From UBA4055 sp964648295 (GTDB lineage Bacteria > UBA4055), in the NCBI GenBank assembly GCA_964648295.1, contig CAZYNH010000001.1, positions 124,001 through 188,000 on the forward strand: a stretch of DNA of 64,000 nucleotides. The letters run 5' to 3'. This document shows positions 33,423 through 41,162 of this stretch, in pieces. Under the pieces are notes generated by a model. It ran no database searches. It worked only from the letters and a program-made list of their open reading frames with translations, and was not told the origin of the DNA. The number at the start of each line of letters is the position of its first letter. Within the stretch, counting starts at the first letter, position 1. A program made the translations under genes and the position numbers.

Positions 33423-33886
33423 TAAAACCGTATCTCAAATTCGCGCTGGCAGTTCTCGCCGTGATCTGGATAGGAATAAAATTTTCTTCCCTATATTCTG
33501 TTTTCGGTATAAAGCCCGATATTCTGCTGATCCTGCTGATCAGAAGGTCGTTATATGATCCCAGGCCGCAGGTATCACTTGCCTGGGGATTTTTTTCGGG
33601 TCTGTTTAAAGACATGATAGTCGGTGATGTTCTTGGAGTATCTTCACTTGCATATTCGATCATCTGCTTCTCCGTTTCGTATTTTAAAAGGGATTCCGTA
33701 TATACTCCGTCGTATAAAAGAACGGTATTGTATCTGACATGTATCCTCTTTTCGTCGCTAATGATCTATTCGGTTACGCTATCCAGTGCCCCGATACTAC
33801 AGAATTTTGCGTATGTAATAATACCCAGTTCCGCTTATACTATGGCGGCCGCCGTGATCTTCCAAACTCTTAAACCGACAAGATAA
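33419..33886 (+). CDS. mreD: Rod-shape-determining protein MreD
   Basis: Small polytopic membrane protein of the elongasome, 155 residues with four to five hydrophobic segments. Members are poorly conserved in sequence; GFFSGLFKDMIVGDVLGVSSLAYSI is the best-preserved stretch and fits the family. Position between mreC (4-nt overlap) and mrdA (1-nt gap) supports the call. Confidence 0.88.
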   Translation: MIKPYLKFALAVLAVIWIGIKFSSLYSVFGIKPDILLILLIRRSLYDPRPQVSLAWGFFSGLFKDMIVGDVLGVSSLAYSIICFSVSYFKRDSVYTPSYKRTVLYLTCILFSSLMIYSVTLSSAPILQNFAYVIIPSSAYTMAAAVIFQTLKPTR

Positions 33887-33887
33887 G

Positions 33888-35618
33888 ATGAACAACTCCA
33901 GAATAAACGCATTTTTCTATCTGTCGCTGCTTTTCTTCGTAATAATAATAATAAGGATCGTCTACCTTCAGCATTTTGACGAGAAGCTTGGGATCAGATC
34001 CGAACTTAACAGGGTCAGAACCGTTGTTATAGAACCGTCCAGAGGACGCATTTTTGACAGGAACGGAACGCTTATCGTTGATAATCAGTATGCGTATAAT
34101 TTATATGTGATCCCCGAGCAGTTCCTCAAAAGCGGGAATTCAATTGATTTCGTTACCGAAAAACTGTCTGTGAATAAAGATTCACTGATAAGCGAACTTG
34201 AAAGGCCGGGGGTATATCAGGACAGATTCTACAGGCTGAGAAGAAATATTGACTTTTCTGTTTATTCCGCTATTGCTGAAACAAGATCGGTATTAAGAGG
34301 AATACAGGTAAAAAAAGAATGGACGCGAAAATTCCTTATTGAGACGGCGCCGCATATTATAGGCTATCTGGGTGAGGCAACGGAAAGAGACGAGATAATT
34401 GATGACATATCGTATGGTGATCTTATCGGCAAAGAGGGTATTGAGTTCGTTTATGATAAGATCCTGAGGGGCGAAAAAGGTTATTACAAAGAGATAAAGG
34501 ATGTCAGAGGCAATAAAATATCCGATTACAAAAAAGAAGAATGGAAAGAGCCTGTTAAAGGAAAGGATGTATATCTGACCATTGATCTAAACCTTCAGCT
34601 TTATATTGAGAAGCTGCTCAAAAAAAAGACAGGAACGGCGATAGTTCAGGACTGCCGGACGGGGGAAATACTTGCGCTGGTCAGCAAGCCTGATTTTCCT
34701 CTCGAGATGTTCTCAAAAAGACTAACCAGGGATGAATGGAGAAAATGGTCGGAAGACCCCAGAAAACCGCTTTACAACAAGGCTATTATGGGTCTTTATC
34801 CGCCCGGGTCCGTGCTGAAGATGGCTACTGTTTTTGCGGCTTTCGAACAGAACCTCAAGAAAATTAATGATAAAGTCAACTGCCCCGGGGGTATGCAGAT
34901 CGGGAACAGATTCATTCGCTGCTGGCACAGAACAGGCCACGGCGATGTTAATCTCTTACTCGCGCTTATGATGTCGTGCGACACATATTTTTACGACATA
35001 GCTTTAAAAATTGACCTTGACGGGTGGAAAAATACGCTCGAAAGATTTGGACTGGGTCGAAAAACAGGCATAGATCTGAAATATGAGAGGAACGGCCTTG
35101 TCCCCGGTGTTGAATATTATTCAAAAAGAATCAAGGGCGATCTTACCGGAAGATACGCCAACCTGATGATAGGTCAGGGAGAGATACTGACAACGCCTTT
35201 ACAGATAGCCAATCACACTTCAATGATCGCAAATGGCGGAATAAGGCTGATCCCGCATCTTTTTCTAAAGAGCGGGGAAGGCGATGAAACTGAATATTTT
35301 AATAATTTCGGCCGGGATACAGTATTTCTTGATCCGAAAGTTCTGGAGAATGTCAGAAAGGCAATGTTTCATGTGGTAAACACTGAAGGCGGAACTGCTC
35401 ATGTCGCCCTGAGCGGCCTTATAGAGATCGCCGGAAAGACGGGGACGGCGCAGAATCCTCACGGCGACGACCATGCGTGGTTCACATCCTACGGACCTTA
35501 CAAGGCTCCGGAGATCACGGTTACCGTGTTCGAGGAGCATGGCAGGCACGGGAGCGCCGCCGGGGTTATCGCAAGAGATATCTTTGAGTTCTGGATTAAA
35601 AATAAAAAAAGCCCCTGA
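33888..35618 (+). CDS. mrdA: Peptidoglycan D,D-transpeptidase MrdA (PBP2)
   Basis: Cross-linking transpeptidase of lateral wall growth, 576 residues. A single N-terminal membrane anchor (FFYLSLLFFVIIIIRIVYL) is followed by the pedestal (VVIEPSRGRIFDRNGTLI) and the transpeptidase domain. The acyl-serine is S308 in PPGSVLKM, the second motif is SCD (near 364), and the third KTGTAQ starts at 517. The histidine-rich segment typical of PBP2 (CWHRTGHGDV) is present. The TGA stop lies in the loop of the following terminator. Confidence 0.96.
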   Translation: MNNSRINAFFYLSLLFFVIIIIRIVYLQHFDEKLGIRSELNRVRTVVIEPSRGRIFDRNGTLIVDNQYAYNLYVIPEQFLKSGNSIDFVTEKLSVNKDSLISELERPGVYQDRFYRLRRNIDFSVYSAIAETRSVLRGIQVKKEWTRKFLIETAPHIIGYLGEATERDEIIDDISYGDLIGKEGIEFVYDKILRGEKGYYKEIKDVRGNKISDYKKEEWKEPVKGKDVYLTIDLNLQLYIEKLLKKKTGTAIVQDCRTGEILALVSKPDFPLEMFSKRLTRDEWRKWSEDPRKPLYNKAIMGLYPPGSVLKMATVFAAFEQNLKKINDKVNCPGGMQIGNRFIRCWHRTGHGDVNLLLALMMSCDTYFYDIALKIDLDGWKNTLERFGLGRKTGIDLKYERNGLVPGVEYYSKRIKGDLTGRYANLMIGQGEILTTPLQIANHTSMIANGGIRLIPHLFLKSGEGDETEYFNNFGRDTVFLDPKVLENVRKAMFHVVNTEGGTAHVALSGLIEIAGKTGTAQNPHGDDHAWFTSYGPYKAPEITVTVFEEHGRHGSAAGVIARDIFEFWIKNKKSP

Positions 35619-35630
35619 ACGGGGCTTTTT
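35604..35630. terminator. Bidirectional terminator between mrdA and rpsO
   Basis: GCCCC-TGAAC-GGGGC flanked by A- and T-runs on both sides. It can end mrdA (plus) and rpsO (minus) transcripts. The mrdA stop codon forms part of the loop. Confidence 0.9.
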
Positions 35631-35635
35631 AAATT

Positions 35636-35908
35636 CTAGTATCTGTCTTTCAGTTCAAGGTCCTTTATTAAAGTTCTATACCTTTCGATGTCAGATTTTT
35701 TAAGGTATTTCAGCAGCTTGCTCCTTCTTCCGAGCATCAGCCTTAAACCTCTCCTTGAGTGGTTGTCTTTTTTGTTCGCGATAAGGTGCTGGGTAAGTTC
35801 TTTTACCCTTGTTGAGATCAGGACTATCTGAACTTCGGGTTTTCCCGAGTCGGACGGGTTGCTGCCGTACTTCTTAATGATCTCCTGTTTTGCTTCCTTT
35901 GATATCAT
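35636..35908 (-). CDS. rpsO: 30S ribosomal protein S15
   Basis: Primary-binding protein of the 16S central domain; 90 residues, all-helical. Characteristic segments are GKPEVQIVLISTRVKELTQHL, NKKDNHSRRGLRLMLGRRSKLLKYLKK and the C-terminal RYRTLIKDLELKDRY. The ATG at 35908 follows AAAAAGGAG. It is monocistronic, with a strong promoter, a structured leader and a shared terminator. Confidence 0.98.
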   Translation of the reverse strand: MISKEAKQEIIKKYGSNPSDSGKPEVQIVLISTRVKELTQHLIANKKDNHSRRGLRLMLGRRSKLLKYLKKSDIERYRTLIKDLELKDRY

Positions 35909-35978
35909 TTTTTTCTCCTTTTTTAATCACCACCAAGCCCGGATTATGCCATCCGGACCGAGCCGGCATTATTTTAGA
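35909..35978 (-). promoter_or_regulatory. Structured 5' leader of rpsO (candidate S15 autoregulatory RNA)
   Basis: In RNA order the leader contains ATGCC (35969-35965), CCGGAT (35956-35951), GGCAT (35950-35946) and ATCCGG (35944-35939). Arms 1 and 3 pair, and arms 2 and 4 pair, so the helices interlock. They form either an H-type pseudoknot or two mutually exclusive hairpins. The second helix can extend to 9 bp with G-U pairs. The Shine-Dalgarno lies about 20 nt downstream. Feedback by S15 on its leader is known in several phyla with differing structures. Confidence 0.5.
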
Positions 35979-35984
35979 ACGCCA

Positions 35985-36013
35985 AATATAAGGAATAAAA
36001 TACCGTTTGTCAA
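35985..36013 (-). promoter_or_regulatory. Predicted rpsO promoter
   Basis: Minus-strand -35 TTGACA, 17-nt spacer, -10 TATATT. Start near 35978. Confidence 0.8.
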
Positions 36014-36025
36014 GATACGCTCAAT

Positions 36026-36060
36026 AAAGAGAAAGGCAGAAGGTATCTGCCTTTCTCTTT
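36026..36060. terminator. Strong terminator-like hairpin after the DUF4359-like gene
   Basis: A perfect 15-bp inverted repeat, AAAGAGAAAGGCAGA/TCTGCCTTTCTCTTT, with loop AGGTA. It lies 38 nt after the minus-strand stop at 36098 and 13 bp before the rpsO -35. It shields the rpsO promoter from read-through. Confidence 0.85.
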
Positions 36061-36097
36061 TGGGGAGTGGGGAGTTGCGTTGGAGGAGGAGACTCTA

Positions 36098-36379
36098 TTA
36101 TAAAGGAACAGCTATCCACATATTCAAAAGACCCATATAGTTAAGGCTGCCGTTATCCGTCGGCACGCTGGCAATGGAGAAGATCAGCATATCGCTGTAT
36201 TCGCATTTTATCAGGCATCTGCTTATAAAAATATCCGCTCTGACAGCCTCGGTCAGACTGCCCGATCCGTTATTGTGACTGCGTGTAAAATATTTATCGA
36301 AACTTTCTCTGGTGGGGTTCGTTATTACCAGAAGAGCCACAAACACAAGCAAAAAGATCATTCCGACAAATTTCTTCAA
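36098..36379 (-). CDS. DUF4359-like small secreted/membrane protein
   Basis: A 93-residue protein with TTG start (GGAG 6 nt upstream). The N-terminus MKKFVGMIFLLVFVALLVITNPTRESFDKYF is a hydrophobic helix followed by the TNPxxxxFxxY pattern seen in DUF4359 proteins. The C-terminus (MLIFSIASVPTD, LNYMGLLNMWIAV) also fits the family's usual ending. Function unknown. It stands alone, between its own promoter and a strong terminator. Confidence 0.7.
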   Translation of the reverse strand: MKKFVGMIFLLVFVALLVITNPTRESFDKYFTRSHNNGSGSLTEAVRADIFISRCLIKCEYSDMLIFSIASVPTDNGSLNYMGLLNMWIAVPL

Positions 36380-36421
36380 AAAACACTCCGCATTTTATAA
36401 TTTTAAAAACTCAGATATTCA

Positions 36422-36450
36422 AATATAATCCTGTCAGGTACGGATTTCAA
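36422..36450 (-). promoter_or_regulatory. Predicted promoter of the DUF4359-like gene
   Basis: Minus-strand -35 TTGAAA, 17-nt spacer, -10 TATATT; start near 36415. Confidence 0.6.
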
Positions 36451-36510
36451 ACAGAAAACAATTTTTTTTATTTTTTTCCTGTTTTAGCTATAAAAATAAT
36501 TTTGCAGTCG

Positions 36511-38655
36511 TCAATTATCCGAATTTCGGATAATTTCTCTTTCAAGAAAATATATTTTCTCGTCGTTTGTTTCTATACCTTTAAGATCGTTAAGATATTC
36601 AATGTAGGAACTTTTATTATCCCGTAAAAAATATTCAGCTTTTTTTCTGATAATTTCCGCTTTGTACTTAACAATGCTGAAATTATTCTTCATCGCTCTT
36701 TTAATAATACTGTCGGTTATTTTAATTAATTTCGAACTGTCACCGGTGACAGCGTAGAAATCGGCCAGTTTGACAGCAGAAATGAAATATGCGGTGGTAG
36801 GCAAGTCAGGCGCATCAGCTATTGAGACAGCTTTTAATAAGTTTTCTTCTGCCTTTACGCTGTCTTTTGTGCCCATTAATATCATCCCAAGACCAAGATA
36901 ATATTTATATTCTTTTTCAGGACTGCTGACATTTTTAAGGAGAAGACCGAGATTTTTAAGATATTTCTCCGCCTCTTTAAATAGACCCTGTTCGTTAAAA
37001 CACATTAAGAGATATGCTGTGTTGGATAAAACAAGGTCAGCATAATTTTTATTCTGAGATGCGGTCAGGTTTTTTAAAAATATTTCACAGGCACTATCAT
37101 AACTGTTCATCATCATAAGAGAAAATGCTTTATTGGATCCGATAATAAGGCTTAGCTGAGTAAACACTTCAACTTCGGAATGCTTAGAAACGATTTCAAG
37201 CGCCCTGTCATAAAATACAAGGCTTTTACGCAGTTCTCCGGTAAGATGGAACAGGTCTGCGTATTTTGCGTAAAGAAGCGCTCTGAAGTACGGCGAATCT
37301 GAGTAAAAATCACCGGCTATCATTTTTTCGAATACAATTTTTGCTTCATCATAACAGCCGCTTATGCTGTATGCACTGGCGAATGATTCTTCTACAGCCG
37401 GCTTAAGGTCAGACAGATCATTGTCGTCAACTATTGTACGCGCCATTTCATAGCTGCCAATAGCTTTATTCACCATTCCGTAGCCGTTCAGAACTTTTCC
37501 GTTGTTCAGATAAAAGATAGCTGAAGTTCTTTTGTCGCTTATCTTGCCAAGTATGCTGCGCGCTTTTTCCATGTTCTTGAGCGTTCCTTTTTTATTACCT
37601 TTATACCTCGATATGTCGGCATTCAGCATATGCAGGTTGTACTCAAGCTCGCATTTAGCTTTAACACCGGATTCTTTTAATACCCTAAATCCCTCAAGAA
37701 TATAATCTTCAGCCCCGGAATAACATTTTCTTAGTCCCGATATCTTGGCTCTCTGAATAATAACTTTTACGAGCAGGTTTTTATCGGCAGGTGAGTTTTT
37801 TAAAATATAATAGAGTTTCTCGTAAATGCTCTCAGCATTATCAAGATCATATTTCTGGTGAAATCCGGTGGCTTTCTTCATGTCAGAATCAAGAGCGGGT
37901 AGTATGCCTTTTCCCGATAATGAGCACTTTTCCTTATTGATTATCGACGAATGCAGATTCGTATTTATCATTTTTGAAGCCTCGAGAGCTCTTTTTTTCG
38001 CACCGGCCCTGGCCGTCAGATGAAGCAGCTCGTTATTCCTGCACACTGTCGCGAGTGAGTCAACAAGAAAATCTCCGCACGACTCATACTTTGACCTTTC
38101 TTTAATATAGCTGTTCTTTTTGGGAGAGAATACTGTAAATTTCTTTATTTCGGCAAAATTCATTCTCGTGACTTTCACACCCGGTTCAGACAGGGATCTC
38201 TCGATAAACTCTGTCTCCTTAACTTTATCGGTGGTTATACTCTTAACTTTATAGCCCGATGCCGCCAATTCACTAACGAAACTGCTGCAGACACGTACGG
38301 CCGTTTCATTATCGTAGCATAAAGAGTATGAGCAAAATATATAACCGTAGTCTTTATCTCTGAATATATGCCGGAAGAGTTCTTTGCATTCACATTCGTT
38401 ATTATGCAGCGGATGGGCTATTGCCTTATAAACAAAGTGCCTGAGAGGTCTAGTTCTTTCCGCGGCTGCATTCTTTTTATTACAGGCGATTTTCTTGTTT
38501 TTCTGCTGTGAGAATCTTCCCTCTGCCGCCTGTCTGATCCAGTTTTTTATCGTCTTAACGGTAACACCGTACTGGAGAGACATTTTCCTGATCTTTTTGG
38601 GACTTGTCGCCTTCTTTACGACTTTCAATTTCGTATCAATCGACTTACGCATCAT
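36511..38655 (-). CDS. HTH / degenerate integrase-core / TPR fusion protein, putative transposase-derived regulator
   Basis: A 714-residue protein with no named family known to me. Residues 1-50 form an IS3-OrfA-like helix-turn-helix (TKLKVVKKATSPKKIRKMSL, YGVTVKTIKNWIRQAAEG). Residues 95-195 resemble a retroviral-integrase (rve) core: YGYIFCSYSLCYDNETAV matches the strand carrying ID..SR. ITTDKVKETEF (140-150) matches the TDNGxEF motif with D143, and SPKKNSYIKERSKYE (177-191) matches the region of the catalytic E. The first catalytic Asp seems absent, so transposition is unlikely. Residues 255-705 are helical repeats of TPR type (AIGSYEMARTIV, KSLVFYDRALEIV, EAEKYLKNLGLL). A DNA-binding regulator with a TPR sensor is inferred. 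It is monocistronic, with its own promoter and GAGGTAA before ATG. Confidence 0.75.
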   Translation of the reverse strand: MMRKSIDTKLKVVKKATSPKKIRKMSLQYGVTVKTIKNWIRQAAEGRFSQQKNKKIACNKKNAAAERTRPLRHFVYKAIAHPLHNNECECKELFRHIFRDKDYGYIFCSYSLCYDNETAVRVCSSFVSELAASGYKVKSITTDKVKETEFIERSLSEPGVKVTRMNFAEIKKFTVFSPKKNSYIKERSKYESCGDFLVDSLATVCRNNELLHLTARAGAKKRALEASKMINTNLHSSIINKEKCSLSGKGILPALDSDMKKATGFHQKYDLDNAESIYEKLYYILKNSPADKNLLVKVIIQRAKISGLRKCYSGAEDYILEGFRVLKESGVKAKCELEYNLHMLNADISRYKGNKKGTLKNMEKARSILGKISDKRTSAIFYLNNGKVLNGYGMVNKAIGSYEMARTIVDDNDLSDLKPAVEESFASAYSISGCYDEAKIVFEKMIAGDFYSDSPYFRALLYAKYADLFHLTGELRKSLVFYDRALEIVSKHSEVEVFTQLSLIIGSNKAFSLMMMNSYDSACEIFLKNLTASQNKNYADLVLSNTAYLLMCFNEQGLFKEAEKYLKNLGLLLKNVSSPEKEYKYYLGLGMILMGTKDSVKAEENLLKAVSIADAPDLPTTAYFISAVKLADFYAVTGDSSKLIKITDSIIKRAMKNNFSIVKYKAEIIRKKAEYFLRDNKSSYIEYLNDLKGIETNDEKIYFLEREIIRNSDN

Positions 38656-38703
38656 TTACCTCAACATTAATATTTTCAACTTTTCGCTTTATAAAAATTT
38701 GTA

Positions 38704-38723
38704 TCAGGAATGAATATCCCTGA
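38704..38723 (-). promoter_or_regulatory. 5'-terminal hairpin in the leader of the HTH/rve/TPR gene
   Basis: Minus strand TCAGGGAT-ATTC-ATTCCTGA: 8 bp with one G-U pair and a 4-nt loop, starting about 4 nt after the predicted transcription start. It could be an mRNA-stabilising hairpin or an operator for the encoded HTH protein. Confidence 0.45.
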
Positions 38724-38733
38724 GTTTTAATCT

Positions 38734-38762
38734 AATTTAGGCTGTAATATAATGAAAGTCAA
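38734..38762 (-). promoter_or_regulatory. Predicted promoter of the HTH/rve/TPR gene
   Basis: Minus-strand -35 TTGACT, 17-nt spacer, -10 TAAATT; start near 38727. Confidence 0.6.
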
Positions 38763-38772
38763 TATAATTTTT

Positions 38773-39270
38773 TTAATTCTGACGAAAATTTTTCACGAAC
38801 CAGACCTGCTCATCTGTTTCAAGAGTACCCGGACGCACGGTCCTGACGGTCATTATGGCAATTTCCGGATCGATGCCGAATCTGACAAGCGTGCATCCGG
38901 CAACTGTGCCTGTTCTTCCCAGACCGCCCATGCAGTGTATGAGTATATCTTTACCTGTCCTTACATCGCTTAAGATCATGTCAGTAAGTTCCTTAGCCTG
39001 ATCTACTGTCGGGATGCGGAAATCTCCTATAGGCGAACTTACGAACTCAATTCCGATTGAAAAAAGGCATTCCCGCCTTTTCAGGAAATCATCCTCTCCG
39101 TTCGTGAGGTACTGGAGCTCGTCCTCCTCCTGCAGGCAGTATATCTTCGATATTCCCTGAGCCTTGATCGAGCGGAAGTCTTCGAACCTGTCCGACCCGT
39201 AGCCGGGAGCCCGGCCCATCCCGATCCTGCCTGTCATTCCGGGAAGCGATATGAAGTCTATTTCATACAT
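38773..39270 (-). CDS. Dual-specificity / tyrosine phosphatase-like protein
   Basis: A 165-residue cysteine phosphatase. The CX5R loop is HCMGGLGRTG with C113 and R119; a general acid is probably D83 in IGDFRIP. The start at 39270 directly after the selB stop (TAGCATG) is preferred to the in-frame ATG at 39291, which lies within selB. The N-terminal ISLPGMTGRIGMGRAPGYG resembles the start of bacterial kinase-associated or cyclin-dependent-kinase-inhibitor-3-like phosphatases. The substrate is unknown. Last gene of the nadE-gmhB-lptD-selB unit. Confidence 0.85.
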   Translation of the reverse strand: MYEIDFISLPGMTGRIGMGRAPGYGSDRFEDFRSIKAQGISKIYCLQEEDELQYLTNGEDDFLKRRECLFSIGIEFVSSPIGDFRIPTVDQAKELTDMILSDVRTGKDILIHCMGGLGRTGTVAGCTLVRFGIDPEIAIMTVRTVRPGTLETDEQVWFVKNFRQN

Positions 39271-39271
39271 G

Positions 39272-41161
39272 CTACCCCAACTCCCTGACATCGCCGTTCC
39301 GCCTCGTGAATCCTGTTTTGTCGAGATACTCCATTATGGGCACGACATATTTTCTTGAACTGCCGAACAGCTCCGATATCTGACCTATCTTAAGCGGACC
39401 CGACCTGCCGATCTCATTCTTTATCATTTCCCTGCCCTTCTCGAGAACTTCTTTCGATATATAAAATTCCTCATCTATCTTAACGAGCTCACCTTTCGAG
39501 GCAAGCATCCCAGCGTACTGCCTGACATCCTTTAACGGCAGCCTTAACTGTTCCGAAATATCCTTCACTGTCCTCGGATTGAAAGCATCTTCTTTGAGGT
39601 CTTCCGTTATTGCGTCGAGCGCGGACTGCATCTTCGGGTCGATCTGCACCTTGAACTTCTTGAGGCTGACAAGGTTGTTCGCTATGTCTATCCTGTTCTG
39701 CGACATTATGCTCAGCACCGCGTCGAAGAGATCAGTATCGAGTATCGGCGAGATCTTGGTTTTCAGCTCCTCCTTACTCATACCGTCTTTGTGCGTGAAC
39801 TCCGTATGGAACCTTTCAAGTATTTCCGAAGCTTTGGCCTGAAGGGCTTCAAAATTTGCTTTATGATAAAATTCTCTCTTGACCTCTTTGCCTATCCTGA
39901 CGATCTTCTTCTCTGCCTGAAGTTTTTCGACGGATTTGACGGTCTCAGGTTCCGACCAGCCGACCTTTCTTGATATTTCGGCGACAGGTACGGGAGCGAA
40001 CCGGGAAAGAAATATTGTTTCTTCGACCAGCTTGTTCTGGTCGCCTTTTTCGAGAGCGGACAGCACCTCCAGTAGCGCCGGATCATGCCGTTTTGCCTTC
40101 TTTTCGTTTATGGTGAGTATCTGGCCGCCACCTATGGTAAATTGAGGGGAATACGAACGGACAACGAACCTTTCCTCCGGAGCGATATTCATCTGCTCCT
40201 CAAGGCGCAGTTCCGCAAAACAGTGCTGTCCCGGCCCGAGAGAATCCGTGTCTAAAAGCACGATCCTGCCCAGAACTTCGTGCGTGCCGGCGTGAACCCG
40301 CACTCTCGTCCGAGTGTCGAGCTTTTTAGCAGAGCCGAGCAGGTAAAAACTGCTCGTGAAAATGTAGGTCGGCTCAAGATAACCTGACGAGACCAGCACA
40401 TTGCCCCTCTCGATCTGATCCACCGTCACCCCGTGCAGGTTCACCGCCGCCCTGTCACCGAGAGCGAGCTCCGGCACATTTTTCCCGTGCGACTGCAGCC
40501 CTTTCACGCGGACCTCGAGGTTTTTGGGCTGGAGCGAAAGCCTGTCGCCTTCCTTCAAGCGCCCCGAAAGTATGGTGCCCGTCACTATCGTTCCGAAGCC
40601 TTTCATTGTGAAGACCCTGTCGACAGGTAATTTGAAAATTCCCTTATCCATGCGGGGCGGCTTATTCTCCTTCTTTTCAAGAATGAGTTCCTTGAGCGCT
40701 TCTATCCCGCGGCCGGATATCGAATCGACGACCATGACAGGCTTTCCCTCCAGAAATGTGCCCTTCATGCCGTCCTTTATCTCTTCCTGCACAAGGTCGA
40801 GCCAGTCCGGTTCCACCATGTCCGCCTTCGTGAGCACGACAACGCCGTCCTTTACCTTAAGCAGGTTAAGTATGTCAAGGTGCTCTGTGGTCTGCGGCAT
40901 TATCCCGTCGTCGGCAGCTATCACGAACAGCGCGAAATCTATCGTCGAGACACCCGCCATCATGTTCTTGATGAACCTCTCGTGCCCGGGAACATCGATT
41001 ATCGTGATGTCGCTGCCTAGGAAGGCGAATCCGATGTCAATCGTGATATTGCGCTCCTTCTCCTCTTTGAGCACATCTGTATCCATGCCCGTAAGAGCTC
41101 TCACAAGGCTCGTTTTTCCGTGATCGATGTGACCCGCCGTCCCTATTATGAAATGGCTCAT
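39272..41161 (-). CDS. selB: Selenocysteine-specific translation elongation factor SelB
   Basis: GTPase that delivers Sec-tRNA to UGA codons followed by a SECIS hairpin. The ATG at 41161 lies 1 nt after the lptD stop and gives 629 residues starting MSHFIIGTAGHIDHGKTSL. G-motifs: GHIDHGKT (10-17), DVPGHERF and VLTKADMV. EF-Tu-like domains 2 and 3 follow, with FTMKGFGTIVTGTILSGRL. The C-terminal winged-helix repeats (about 420-629) end in GQISELFGSSRKYVVPIMEYLDKTGFTRR. It implies selenoproteins in this genome, but selA, selD, selC and any selenoprotein are outside the window. Confidence 0.96.
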   Translation of the reverse strand: MSHFIIGTAGHIDHGKTSLVRALTGMDTDVLKEEKERNITIDIGFAFLGSDITIIDVPGHERFIKNMMAGVSTIDFALFVIAADDGIMPQTTEHLDILNLLKVKDGVVVLTKADMVEPDWLDLVQEEIKDGMKGTFLEGKPVMVVDSISGRGIEALKELILEKKENKPPRMDKGIFKLPVDRVFTMKGFGTIVTGTILSGRLKEGDRLSLQPKNLEVRVKGLQSHGKNVPELALGDRAAVNLHGVTVDQIERGNVLVSSGYLEPTYIFTSSFYLLGSAKKLDTRTRVRVHAGTHEVLGRIVLLDTDSLGPGQHCFAELRLEEQMNIAPEERFVVRSYSPQFTIGGGQILTINEKKAKRHDPALLEVLSALEKGDQNKLVEETIFLSRFAPVPVAEISRKVGWSEPETVKSVEKLQAEKKIVRIGKEVKREFYHKANFEALQAKASEILERFHTEFTHKDGMSKEELKTKISPILDTDLFDAVLSIMSQNRIDIANNLVSLKKFKVQIDPKMQSALDAITEDLKEDAFNPRTVKDISEQLRLPLKDVRQYAGMLASKGELVKIDEEFYISKEVLEKGREMIKNEIGRSGPLKIGQISELFGSSRKYVVPIMEYLDKTGFTRRNGDVRELG

Positions 41162-41162
41162 G

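Noticed and set aside
36511..38655. Active IS3-like insertion sequence
   Set aside because: Only one gene, no second orf, no flanking inverted repeats seen, first catalytic Asp missing and a long TPR part.
40524..41123. Plus-strand open frame of 199 codons
   Set aside because: Antisense to selB; rich in Ser/Thr/Pro, no recognisable domain.
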